Shown here one piece after another: positions 15,690 through 22,485 of a DNA stretch of 24,180 nucleotides; the first letter of the stretch is position 1; each line of letters opens with the position of its first letter. The DNA lies in the NCBI GenBank assembly GCA_902464195.1, contig CABQJB010000009.1, positions 1-24,180 of the forward strand. The letters run 5' to 3'. The position numbers and the translations under genes are program-made. The notes under the pieces were generated by a model. The model was not told the origin of the DNA. It made no database searches and saw only the letters and a list, made by a program, of their open reading frames with translations. The stretch comes from an uncultured Megasphaera sp. Lineage in GTDB: Bacteria; Bacillota; Negativicutes; Veillonellales; Megasphaeraceae.

Positions 15690-15766
15690 GACTCGGTAGC
15701 TCAGCTGGATAGAGTGACTGACTACGAATCAGTAGGTCTAGGGTTCGAATCCCTACCGGGTCACCA
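15690..15766 (+). tRNA. tRNA-Arg (anticodon ACG)
   Basis: A 77-base cloverleaf with encoded CCA. Acceptor GACTCGG/CCGGGTC (one T-G pair), D stem GCTC/GAGT (one G-T pair), anticodon stem ACTGA/TCAGT around CTACGAA, variable loop AGGTC, T stem TAGGG/CCCTA with TTCGAAT. ACG is normally read as inosine-CG after TadA editing, decoding CGU/CGC/CGA. It has its own promoter and terminator. Confidence 0.97.
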
Positions 15767-15769
15767 TAG

Positions 15770-15802
15770 AAAAAAGCTCACGCATTTTGCGTGAGCTTTT
15801 TT
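15770..15802 (+). terminator. Terminator of the tRNA-Arg unit
   Basis: GCTCACGCA (15776-15784), loop TTT, TGCGTGAGC (15788-15796), followed by six T. The preceding A-run makes it usable from either side. Confidence 0.9.
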
Positions 15803-15823
15803 GTTGTGGCTCGCACGTGGCTC

Positions 15824-15847
15824 GTAGGGGCTCGCACGTGGCGATCC
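15824..15847 (+). repeat. Degenerate GTAGGGG-family palindrome
   Basis: GTAGGGG, then TCGC-ACGTG-GCGA (15832-15844) with a C/T mismatch before the closing CC. The centre ACGTG is kept. Just upstream, GGCTCGCACGTGG (15808-15820) repeats at 15829-15841, so the copy sits in a small local duplication. Confidence 0.5.
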
Positions 15848-15856
15848 TTACAGCAC

Positions 15857-15894
15857 AAAAAAAGCTGCCGCACCTTGAGGCGACAGCTTTTTTT
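15857..15894 (-). terminator. Terminator after the lipoprotein gene
   Basis: Seven A, then GCTGCCGC (15864-15871) pairing imperfectly with GCGACAGC (15880-15887) and seven T. It is symmetrical and could end transcripts from both sides; the convergent minus-strand helicase-lipoprotein unit is the likely user. Confidence 0.7.
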
Positions 15895-15912
15895 GCGCTA
15901 TTTTTTCAGAAG

Positions 15913-15937
15913 CGGGCGCCCCACGTGGCGCCCCTAC
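15913..15937 (-). repeat. GTAGGGG-family palindrome, minus orientation
   Basis: Read on the minus strand, these 25 bases equal 12536-12560 and 24052-24076. It lies 5 bases beyond the lipoprotein stop codon and forms an outward-facing pair with the degenerate copy at 15824. Confidence 0.88.
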
Positions 15938-15942
15938 ATTGA

Positions 15943-16494
15943 TTATTTCTTCAAATCCGGTGTGCAGTCGATGATGATGCTGCCCGGTTGTTTCATGACT
16001 GTGAAATTGCCTTTTGTCGAAGATAAGGCTTTTTCCAGGGTCTTGCTGTGCCATTTTTCGACGCCCATCTGGGACCCGCCGACGTTTTTTGACGATGCCG
16101 ATTGTTTCTGGGCATCTTCTGGAAGGAGATCGCTGATATTGACGTTTTCACCGTCCTTGACTTTGATAGTCACCGTAACGGCCCGGCCGTTCTGGAAGAC
16201 GACCTGGTAGCGGCCATTGTGGAAGACGCGGATCGTGTCGCCCTGGGAGTAGGGATGGCCCCATTCATTTTCCCAATCGGCCTGGGTATCGCCGATGGTC
16301 GGTAAGTTGGCGACCGGCGTTTCTTTCGTGTCGGCCTGGCTCTTCGTATCCTGGCCCTGCTTGCTTTCGCCCGGCTGTTGCTGCTGGGTCTGAGTCTGCT
16401 GTTTCTGCTGCTGGGAATTGGTCGGCGTTGCCGGCGTACAACCTGCAGCTATGAGTGTGAAGAGCATGAGGATGATGGTGAGATACCGTTTCAT
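15943..16494 (-). CDS. Predicted lipoprotein with Gln-rich linker
   Basis: A 183-residue secreted protein of unknown function. The signal peptide MKRYLTIILMLFTLIAAGC ends in a lipobox, with the lipidated Cys at residue 19. Residues 24-57 form a Gln/Thr/Ser-rich flexible linker made largely of CAG codons, followed by a compact domain with WENEWGHP, IRVFHNGRYQVVFQNGRAVTV and a C-terminal Cys. The W..G.P then Y.V.F.NGRA pattern is faintly like SmpA/BLIP-type small domains; this is a weak guess. AAAGGAGG precedes the start. It lies 14 bases after the helicase gene, probably on the same transcript. Confidence 0.8.
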   Translation of the reverse strand: MKRYLTIILMLFTLIAAGCTPATPTNSQQQKQQTQTQQQQPGESKQGQDTKSQADTKETPVANLPTIGDTQADWENEWGHPYSQGDTIRVFHNGRYQVVFQNGRAVTVTIKVKDGENVNISDLLPEDAQKQSASSKNVGGSQMGVEKWHSKTLEKALSSTKGNFTVMKQPGSIIIDCTPDLKK

Positions 16495-16508
16495 GAGTAA
16501 GACCTCCT

Positions 16509-17768
16509 TTAGCGGCGCCGGCGGTTGTCTCCGCCCTTATGGCGCTGTTTATGGCGTTTTTCCCTGGTCGTCTGGTAGGTGCTGGCAGGCAGCTTGTCCT
16601 TATAGGTCTTTTTCTTTTTCGGTGGTTTGCTGCTGGCCTTGACCTTCACCTGGCCGGTCAGGGTATATTTGGTGATTGTCGCGTGGATGTTGTGTTCGAT
16701 GCGGCGGACCCAGTTTTCATCGGCTGCCGTGGCGAACATGATGGACAAGCCTTCGCTGCCGGCCCGGCCCGTGCGGCCGATGCGGTGGATGTAGTAATCG
16801 ACATCGTGGGGGACGTCGAAGTTGAATACGTGGGTGATGCCTTCGATATCGATGCCGCGGGCGGCGATGTCTGTGGCGACCAGAATCTGCGTCTTTGCTT
16901 TTGCGAAGTCGCGCAGGACCTGGTTACGGCGTCCCTGGGACATGTCGCCGTGGAGTTCGCCGATATTGAAGCCCTTGGCGATGAGCTTGCCGGCCAGGAG
17001 GGATGTCCGTTCCTTGGTATTGCAGAAGACGATGGCCAGGTAAGGGTTCATTTCTGTCAGCATCTGGCAGAGTTTCGGCAGTTTCTGTTCTTCTGTCATC
17101 ATGTAAATGCGCTGTTCGATGTTTTCCAGGGCGATGGTCTGGCCTTCGAGGATATTCAGGACCAGCGGGTTCTGCATGTGCTTCTTGGCCAGGCCTTTGA
17201 TTTTATCCGGGACGGTGGCCGAGAAGAAGAGGAGCTGCCGCCGTTTCGGCGTCAGGCCGATGAGGGTATCGACGTCTTCCAGGAAGCCGGCCTGGAGCAT
17301 CTGGTCCGCTTCGTCGACGATGACCCGGCGGACGCCGCTGAGGTCGAGGGAATGGCGGCGGCAGTGGTCGAGGAGGCGCCCAGGCGTGCCGATGATGACG
17401 TGCGGGTGGCGGTGCAGTTTCTGCAGCTGGTTTTCGATGGTCTTGCCACCGATGAGGCTGAGGACATCGATGCCCAGTTCCGGTGCCAGCGTATCGGCGA
17501 CGTCGGCAATCTGACGGGCCAATTCCCGCGTCGGCGCCATGACCAGGACCTGTTCGGCGTGTATATCTGTCTTGATCTGCTGCAGCGACGGCAGGAGGAA
17601 GGCGAAGGTCTTGCCTGTGCCGGTCTGGGCCTGGGCCAGGATATCGCGGCCCTTGAACAGCGGCGGGATGGCCTGGGCCTGGATGGCCGTTGGTTCGTCG
17701 ACGCCCTGCTTATGGAGAAGTTCACAAATCTTCGGCGTAATGCCGAGGGATTCAAAATTCTTTGTCAT
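16509..17768 (-). CDS. DEAD-box ATP-dependent RNA helicase
   Basis: A 419-residue cytosolic RNA helicase (RhlE/CshA-like). Motifs in order: Q motif EPTAIQAQAIP (25-35), Walker A AQTGTGKT (47-54), PTRELA (79-84), TPGRLLDH (128-135), VDEADQML with DEAD at 152-155, SAT (183-185), ATDIAARGIDI and YIHRIGRTGRAG. The C terminus (about 380-419) is a Lys/Arg-rich tail, typical for RNA clamping. AAGGAA lies upstream of the ATG. Such helicases act in ribosome assembly, mRNA decay and cold adaptation; which one this is cannot be set from sequence. Divergent from the membrane-protein pair at 17916. Confidence 0.94.
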   Translation of the reverse strand: MTKNFESLGITPKICELLHKQGVDEPTAIQAQAIPPLFKGRDILAQAQTGTGKTFAFLLPSLQQIKTDIHAEQVLVMAPTRELARQIADVADTLAPELGIDVLSLIGGKTIENQLQKLHRHPHVIIGTPGRLLDHCRRHSLDLSGVRRVIVDEADQMLQAGFLEDVDTLIGLTPKRRQLLFFSATVPDKIKGLAKKHMQNPLVLNILEGQTIALENIEQRIYMMTEEQKLPKLCQMLTEMNPYLAIVFCNTKERTSLLAGKLIAKGFNIGELHGDMSQGRRNQVLRDFAKAKTQILVATDIAARGIDIEGITHVFNFDVPHDVDYYIHRIGRTGRAGSEGLSIMFATAADENWVRRIEHNIHATITKYTLTGQVKVKASSKPPKKKKTYKDKLPASTYQTTREKRHKQRHKGGDNRRRR

Positions 17769-17844
17769 GTATGTTCCTTTCTGTGCGGACTAAAATCACT
17801 TGCTATAATTTCTATTGTACACAAAAGCCAGGCCTTGCGCAAAC

Positions 17845-17873
17845 TTTTCTTTCTTTTTTGGATATGGTATACT
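17845..17873 (+). promoter_or_regulatory. Promoter of the two-gene membrane-protein operon
   Basis: TTTTCT (17845-17850), 17-base spacer, extended -10 TGG-TATACT (17865-17873). It is followed by AGGAGG at 17899-17904 and the ATG at 17916. Confidence 0.6.
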
Positions 17874-17915
17874 AAAGTGATTTCGTTTGCATTATTTTAG
17901 GAGGTCTTGCAGAAA

Positions 17916-18338
17916 ATGAGTTGGTGGCGCGATATCTTGCGGCAATGTGTCTTCATGTGTTTCTTTATCATTCCCATTCCCATCGGTGCCTATACGATCC
18001 ACAGCGGCTCCAGTGCCGTCGTAGCCATGGTAAGTTATGTCTTTTTATCGCTGGTCATCCCCGTAGCTTACGTGGGCTGCCACGATGCGACATTTGGCCC
18101 CAAGGGCGGCCGTATCCGCTGCTGGGTCATGGCTCTCATGTGGTTCATCGTCTTTGCGGCTATCGGGGCGTTTACGGCCTTCATGGGTGTCTATTGGAAG
18201 GCTGCGCCTTTCTGGGAATGGCCGACTATTGGCCGTGATATCGTATTCATCGTCGGCATGTACGCGGAAATCAGCGTGACTATGCTCCTGGCCTATGCCG
18301 TATCCCAGCTCCTGCCGGGCCGAAAGGAAGTAGGTTAA
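17916..18338 (+). CDS. Unknown small membrane protein, four predicted helices
   Basis: A 140-residue integral membrane protein that I do not recognise. Hydrophobic segments lie near residues 9-28, 33-55, 71-93 and 109-132, joined by short loops with charged residues (CHDATFGPKGGRIRC; KAAPFWEWPTIGRD). The C terminus LLPGRKEVG is probably cytosolic. ATG at 17916, 11 bases after AGGAGG, is preferred to an in-frame TTG at 17907 that is too close to it. Its TAA overlaps the next ATG by one base, so the two are a translationally coupled pair that may work as one complex. No transport or enzyme motif is seen. Confidence 0.75.
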   Translation: MSWWRDILRQCVFMCFFIIPIPIGAYTIHSGSSAVVAMVSYVFLSLVIPVAYVGCHDATFGPKGGRIRCWVMALMWFIVFAAIGAFTAFMGVYWKAAPFWEWPTIGRDIVFIVGMYAEISVTMLLAYAVSQLLPGRKEVG

Positions 18339-19216
18339 TGGACAGCTTAACAAAACAGACATGGCACGACCGGCTGCTGGCCGTCGTCTGGGCATCGTGC
18401 GGTATTCTGCCGCTGCCCTTTGGTGCCTTTGCTTCAGATAGGCCATATATCGCCTCAGCGTCGATTCTGGCCTTTTTTATCTTATCTTTTGCCGTTCCCC
18501 TGTGGTTGGGCCATCGACGCCGTCGTGCGGGCAGGAACAGCGATTATGCGTCATCCGGGGCGACCCTCTATGGCGGTGCCGTTGTCCTGCTCGTCGCTGT
18601 CGGCCTGCTCAACGGACTGACCGGGCTGGACTGCTGGCATGCTTATCCTGTCCGGGTCTGCCTGTTCGCCCTGTGGATGTTCCTGACCGTTGCCGTACAG
18701 TATCTGGCGGCACGGGCCGTCGATTTCTGGAAAGGGCGTCGGCGGAAATACTGGTATTCCCAGTTCCTCGACCCCATTGTCTACAGCCTGCCCCTGCCGT
18801 GTGCCGTACTGGGAATGTTCCTCTTTCCGGCTGTCAGCGACTCGTCTGTGACGCAGAGCCTGGTCGTCGGTATCATGGCCATTATGGGCTTCTGCTTCAT
18901 CGGCATGAGCATCTTCGTCATTGCCACCTTTGCCCTCTATTTCTTCCCGTATAAACGCTATGGCTATCAGGGAAAACAGCGGCTGGTCCATATGGCAGCC
19001 ATCGTCGTCATGGTCCTCATGTGGGCCCTGGTCCAGCACATCCTCTTCGACAGCCAGATCCACGTCTTTACGTACATCTTTAAGGCCATGCCCATTCTCC
19101 AGAACAATCCCCTGGTCTTCATTACGCCCTTCGTCGTAGCCGCCCTGACCATCATCGGCTGCGTGGCCATGCGCAACGTCGTCCTCGCGGCCTTTGAGGG
19201 GAAGAGGCGTTTGTAG
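18338..19216 (+). CDS. Unknown multi-pass membrane protein
   Basis: A 292-residue integral membrane protein with about eight hydrophobic segments (near residues 13-33, 40-58, 76-95, 105-126, 146-165, 173-198, 222-240 and 258-283). Short basic loops (HRRRRAGR; KGRRRKYW; PYKRYGYQGKQR) fit a positive-inside layout. No family motif is recognised. Layout and composition resemble the 140-residue partner, with recurring LPLPFG/LPLPC-type turns, and it starts in the partner's stop codon. A terminator-like hairpin follows at 19341-19381, with two palindromic repeats in between. Confidence 0.75.
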   Translation: MDSLTKQTWHDRLLAVVWASCGILPLPFGAFASDRPYIASASILAFFILSFAVPLWLGHRRRRAGRNSDYASSGATLYGGAVVLLVAVGLLNGLTGLDCWHAYPVRVCLFALWMFLTVAVQYLAARAVDFWKGRRRKYWYSQFLDPIVYSLPLPCAVLGMFLFPAVSDSSVTQSLVVGIMAIMGFCFIGMSIFVIATFALYFFPYKRYGYQGKQRLVHMAAIVVMVLMWALVQHILFDSQIHVFTYIFKAMPILQNNPLVFITPFVVAALTIIGCVAMRNVVLAAFEGKRRL

Positions 19217-19228
19217 TTTGTAGAAATT

Positions 19229-19255
19229 GTAGGAGCTTGCCGTGGCAAGCCCGCC
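19229..19255 (+). repeat. GTAGGGG-family palindrome, variant arms
   Basis: GTAGGA then GCTTGCC (19234-19240... paired with GGCAAGC) around GT, ending CCCGCC. The 5' flank has GTAGGA instead of GTAGGGG. With the copy at 19305-19330 on the other strand it bounds 102 bp. The flank GTTTGTAGTTTGTAG (19210-19224) is a short repeat also seen at 19390 and 24030. Confidence 0.7.
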
Positions 19256-19304
19256 TCAGAATATGAATGATTTTCCGGTTCAAAGAACGTTGCCTGATAT
19301 CCAG

Positions 19305-19330
19305 CGGGTCGCCCACGTGGCGACCCCTAC
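19305..19330 (-). repeat. GTAGGGG-family palindrome with TCGC/GCGA arms
   Basis: On the minus strand: GTAGGGGTCGCCACGTGG, then GCGACCCG. The arms GGGTCGCC and GGCGACCC replace the GGGCGCC/GGCGCCC of other copies while staying fully complementary. Confidence 0.8.
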
Positions 19331-19333
19331 CGT

Positions 19334-19387
19334 AAAAAAAGGGGCTGTCGCACGAAGGCTTCTACCATCATGCGCGGCCCCGTTTAC
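19334..19387 (+). terminator. Terminator-like hairpin after the membrane-protein operon
   Basis: Seven A, then GGGGCTGTCGCA (19341-19352) pairing with TGCGCGGCCCC (19371-19381) with one bulged T and a T-G pair, an 18-base loop, then GTTTACTTT. Confidence 0.6.
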
Positions 19388-19389
19388 TT

Positions 19390-19415
19390 TATAGTTTGTA
19401 GCACAGAGTTTGTAG
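19390..19415 (+). repeat. GTTTGTAG repeat, copy 1
   Basis: A 26-base segment starting TATAGTTTGTAG and ending GAGTTTGTAG; it matches 24030-24055 at 24 of 26 bases. Both copies lie close to GTAGGGG-family palindromes. Confidence 0.65.
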
Positions 19416-19449
19416 TTTGCAGAGAAAACCTTTAAATTTAAACCCATCC

Positions 19450-19480
19450 GCTAACAACTAACAACTAGCCACTAACAACT
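19450..19480 (+). repeat. Low-complexity CTAACAACTA repeat
   Basis: CTAACAA, CTAACAA, CTAGCCA, CTAACAA: four imperfect 7-base units just before the terminator. A similar TAGC/GTTAG-rich stretch stands before the efp terminator (3483-3511). Confidence 0.6.
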
Positions 19481-19482
19481 TT

Positions 19483-19516
19483 AAAGGGCTTGTCGTCGTG
19501 CGACAAGCCCTTTTTT
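19483..19516 (+). terminator. Bidirectional terminator next to potE
   Basis: GGGCTTGTCG (19486-19495), loop TCGTG, CGACAAGCCC (19501-19510), then TTTTTT; on the other strand the stem is followed by TTTAAAG. It separates the plus-strand region from the convergent potE gene, whose stop is 3 bases away. Confidence 0.85.
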
Positions 19517-19518
19517 CT

Positions 19519-20844
19519 TTATTTAATTTCCACGATGGTCTGCTTCATGATGGTGAAGCGGATGACGTATACCAGCCATCCCAGGAAGGCTGCGAAACAG
19601 CCGCTGAGGAAGGTCGTGGCATCGGTGGTGGTCAATGCATATACGCAATAGATAATGGATACGCCTGCCAGGAATATCGACGTATTTCTGTTACAGACTT
19701 CATTGGGGATGTGTTCCTTGGTGAGGATCGTCGTCAGGGCCCCGGCACAGAGCATGTAGGGGATGACATTGGTGACGACGGCCAGGTTGGCCAGGAGTTC
19801 GAACTGGGCGGCCAGGGTCGGGCTGATGGTCATGAGAGCCAGGAGGCTCTGCATGCAGAGGATGCACAGCATGCCTTTGACCGGGACGTCAGCGCTGGTG
19901 ACTTTGGCAAAAATCTTGGGGAACAGGCCGCGCTGGGCGCTGGTCTTGAAGACGCGGGCCAACGTGAACTGCCAGGACAAGAGGGAGCCGGCACAGGAGA
20001 ATACCATCAGGCCCATAACGGCTTTGCCGGCCGTATCGCCGAGCATGTACGAGAAGGCCAGGCCGAAGGGAGCGCTCGATGCCAGGATTTCCGCATTGGG
20101 GACGATGCCTGCAATGACGTTCGTCGAGGCGACGTAGATGATGGCAACGCCGAGGGTGCTGACGAAGGTGGCAATCGGAACGGATTTCTTCGGATTTTCA
20201 ACGGCATCCATATTGACGGCTGCCGATTCGAGTCCCAGGAAGGACCACAAGGTGAGGGCAATGGAATTGCCTACGGCATCGCTGAGTCCCAGGTTATTGG
20301 GGTTCCACGAAGCCAGCCAGGTGGTCGGGCTGAACCAATGCCAGCCGATGATGGAAATGCCCAGGACCGGGATGATGGCACCCCAGATGGTGATGGCACT
20401 GAGCTTGCCGGAATAACGGGAGCCACTGAAATTGAGGGCTGCCGCGATCCACAATAAAGCAATCGTATATAAACACGTCTGCAACGGCGTGAAGGTTGTC
20501 TCAAGGAAACCGGCGCCGTAGCCGACCGCCGTAATGGCGATAGCGACGTTTGCAATTACGATAGAAACAGAGTAGGCGTAATTAGCCATAAAATGTCCTA
20601 CACGCCCGAAAGCGTATTCGGAGTAACCGCCCATACCACCTGGCTTCGTCGTGAACATGCCACATCGGGCAAAAGCCATGGCCAGGGCTAAAGAGCCTAG
20701 TGAGGTAATAATCCAGGAAATAATCGAGATCGTACCGACTTCGGCGAGCTTGGTCGGCAGCATGATGATACCGGCGCCAAGCATGTTGGCAGCAGTGACA
20801 AAGGTCAACTGTACCACAGACATTTTACGACATGTAGTTTTCAT
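19519..20844 (-). CDS. potE: Putrescine/ornithine antiporter PotE-like (APC family)
   Basis: A 441-residue inner-membrane amino acid-polyamine antiporter with about 12 helices. It resembles E. coli PotE over the whole length from memory: KMSVVQLTFVTAANMLGAGI, IMLPTKLAEVGTISIISW, PGGMGGYSEYAFG, TLWSFLGLESAAVN, ENPKKSVPIA, STNVIAGIVPN, FPKIFAKVTSADVPVKGML and NLAVVTNVIPYML. PotE exchanges ornithine for putrescine, or takes up putrescine by proton symport. The usual partner, ornithine decarboxylase (speF), is not next to it. It stands alone between terminators. GAAGGA lies upstream of the ATG. A related cadaverine/lysine exchange cannot be excluded. Confidence 0.9.
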   Translation of the reverse strand: MKTTCRKMSVVQLTFVTAANMLGAGIIMLPTKLAEVGTISIISWIITSLGSLALAMAFARCGMFTTKPGGMGGYSEYAFGRVGHFMANYAYSVSIVIANVAIAITAVGYGAGFLETTFTPLQTCLYTIALLWIAAALNFSGSRYSGKLSAITIWGAIIPVLGISIIGWHWFSPTTWLASWNPNNLGLSDAVGNSIALTLWSFLGLESAAVNMDAVENPKKSVPIATFVSTLGVAIIYVASTNVIAGIVPNAEILASSAPFGLAFSYMLGDTAGKAVMGLMVFSCAGSLLSWQFTLARVFKTSAQRGLFPKIFAKVTSADVPVKGMLCILCMQSLLALMTISPTLAAQFELLANLAVVTNVIPYMLCAGALTTILTKEHIPNEVCNRNTSIFLAGVSIIYCVYALTTTDATTFLSGCFAAFLGWLVYVIRFTIMKQTIVEIK

Positions 20845-21038
20845 TATCAGTCCTTCTTTCGTTAGTGATGCGTATAAGCATGGCTTGAAATTTTTAGCAA
20901 ATTAATTTTATCATTTTTACCAGGAAAATTAAATACTTTTTGAAAAAACGTTATATGTATTTGGGCCACTTTTCACGCTCTATATTCCAAATGGGAATAG
21001 AATTTTGTGGCTAAATTTAAAAACATCAGCTGACTGCT
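20845..21038. other. AT-rich potE leader with small inverted repeat
   Basis: No gene. On the minus strand it should hold the potE promoter; I could not assign one with confidence. TATTCC (20983-20988)/GGAATA (20994-20999) is a perfect 6-bp inverted repeat about 140 bases upstream of the potE ATG. Confidence 0.4.
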
Positions 21039-21074
21039 AAAAAAAGGCTTGCCGCCGAAGCGACAAGCCTTTTT
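21039..21074 (-). terminator. Terminator after the first thiolase gene
   Basis: AAAAAGGCTTG (21041-21051) pairs with CAAGCCTTTTT (21064-21074); an inner CGC/GCG stem closes a CGAA loop. On the minus strand it ends in seven T, 18 bases after the thiolase stop. Confidence 0.88.
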
Positions 21075-21091
21075 ACACATGAGAGATGAAA

Positions 21092-22273
21092 TTAGTCGAT
21101 GTTTTCTACGACGCAAGCCGTACCCTGGCCGCCACCGATGCACAGTGTAGCCAAACCGTATTTGCCGCCGACTTCTTTCAAGCCATAGAGCAAGGTTACG
21201 AGGATACGAGCGCCCGATGCACCAATCGGATGGCCGAGGGCGATAGCGCCGCCATGGATGTTGACTTTGTTCATATCGAAACCGAGTTCACGGCAGCAGT
21301 ATACAGCCTGAGCTGCGAATGCTTCGTTAGCTTCGACGAGGTCGAGGTCTTTGACTTCGAGGCCTGCTTTAGCCAATGCTTTACGGGAAGAAGGAACAGG
21401 GCCGGTACCCATGATAGCGGGATCTACGCCAGCGGAAGCATAGCTTACGATTTTAGCCATCGGTTTGAGGCCGAGTTCTTTAGCTTTATCAGCGGACATA
21501 ACTACGAAGGCAGCTGCGCCGTCGTTGATGCCGGAAGCGTTACCAGCCGTAACGGTGCCGCCTTTTTTGAAGGCCGGTTTCAATTTAGCCAAAGTTTCCA
21601 TGTTGGAACCTTCACGCGGGCCTTCGTCGGTGTCGATGACGACATCCTGTTTCTTCTGATGAACCGTTACCGGAACGATCTGAGATTTGAATGCGCCGCT
21701 ATGGATAGCTTCGCAAGCGAGGTTCTGCGAACGAACGCCGAGTTTATCTTGATCTTCACGAGTTACGTTGAAGCGTTCAGCAATGTTTTCAGCCGTGATG
21801 CCCATATGATAATCGTTGAATGCGTCCCAGAGGCCATCTTTGATCATCGTATCGACGAGGACACCGTTGCCCATGCGATAGCCATAACGAGCTTTCGGAA
21901 CAGCGAAGGGAGCCATGGACATGTTTTCCATGCCGCCTGCTACGATAACGTCAGCGTCGCCGGCTTTGATCATCTGAGCTGCCAAGGATACGCAGCGGAG
22001 ACCGGAACCGCAAACTTTGTTGACCGTAAGAGCCGGGACTTCAATCGGCATACCAGCTTTGATCATAGCCTGACGAGCCGGGTTCTGGCCCTGAGCAGCC
22101 TGGAGGACGTTGCCCATTACGACTTCGTCGACATCTTTGCCTTCGATACCAGCACGTTTGAGAGCTTCTTTAATGACGACAGCACCGAGTTCTACAGCCG
22201 GTGTGTTTTTGAAACCGCCGCCGAATTTACCAATTGCCGTACGGCAAGCACTTACGATAACTACTTCTTTCAT
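21092..22273 (-). CDS. Acetyl-CoA C-acetyltransferase (thiolase), copy 1
   Basis: A 393-residue thiolase that condenses two acetyl-CoA to acetoacetyl-CoA, or the reverse. Catalytic residues: Cys88 (NKVCGSG), His348 (GHPIGASGARI) and Cys378 (LCIGGGQGTA); also GGMENMSMAPF and NEAFAAQAVY. The ATG at 22273 is taken because AAGGAG lies 8 bases upstream and the protein then starts MKEVVIVSACRTAIG as the family does; an upstream in-frame ATG at 22357 would add 28 unrelated residues. It is a close paralogue of the gene just upstream. Separate promoter and operator-like signals in the 212-base gap suggest independent control. Confidence 0.95.
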   Translation of the reverse strand: MKEVVIVSACRTAIGKFGGGFKNTPAVELGAVVIKEALKRAGIEGKDVDEVVMGNVLQAAQGQNPARQAMIKAGMPIEVPALTVNKVCGSGLRCVSLAAQMIKAGDADVIVAGGMENMSMAPFAVPKARYGYRMGNGVLVDTMIKDGLWDAFNDYHMGITAENIAERFNVTREDQDKLGVRSQNLACEAIHSGAFKSQIVPVTVHQKKQDVVIDTDEGPREGSNMETLAKLKPAFKKGGTVTAGNASGINDGAAAFVVMSADKAKELGLKPMAKIVSYASAGVDPAIMGTGPVPSSRKALAKAGLEVKDLDLVEANEAFAAQAVYCCRELGFDMNKVNIHGGAIALGHPIGASGARILVTLLYGLKEVGGKYGLATLCIGGGQGTACVVENID

Positions 22274-22349
22274 TGGAATCACTCCTTGAAAATTTTTACG
22301 TATTGAAATAGGTGCCGGTGTATCAGTATGAGAGGATGCACCGTGCAAA

Positions 22350-22381
22350 AGTGTCATGTTGAAAATGACACTCTGATATTA
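22350..22381 (-). promoter_or_regulatory. Operator-like palindrome and -10 for thiolase copy 1
   Basis: AGTGTCAT (22350-22357), loop GTTGAAA, ATGACACT (22365-22372): a perfect 8-bp inverted repeat. On the minus strand TAATAT (22381-22376) is a possible -10, so the palindrome would cover the transcription start, the classical place for a repressor. No good -35 is seen. Confidence 0.45.
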
Positions 22382-22405
22382 CTATCTTACACCTTTTTAA
22401 AGAAA

Positions 22406-22445
22406 ATGTATAGAGCACGTTCCAAAAATTACGTACTCTATACAT
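22406..22445 (-). terminator. Large inverted repeat, possible terminator of thiolase copy 2
   Basis: ATGTATAGAGCACGT (22406-22420) and ACGTACTCTATACAT (22431-22445) pair over 15 positions with one mismatch, around a 10-base loop. On the minus strand it is followed by TTTTCTTT, 41 bases after the stop of copy 2. Unusually AT-rich for a terminator here; an operator role is possible. Confidence 0.5.
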
Positions 22446-22485
22446 CTCCATTACTTATTGATAGGGAATAGGGAAATTTGTTAAA

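Noticed and set aside
15770..15802. Part of a second tRNA or small RNA after tRNA-Arg
   Set aside because: It is fully explained as a terminator hairpin with T-run.
16539..17900. 453-codon open frame antisense to the DEAD-box helicase
   Set aside because: The minus strand carries every helicase motif; the plus frame is an Asp/Val-rich shadow.
21086..22306. 406-codon open frame antisense to thiolase copy 1
   Set aside because: It lies opposite a clear thiolase with intact catalytic residues. Long antisense frames are common where codon bias avoids stops in the mirror frame; no binding site or family motif.
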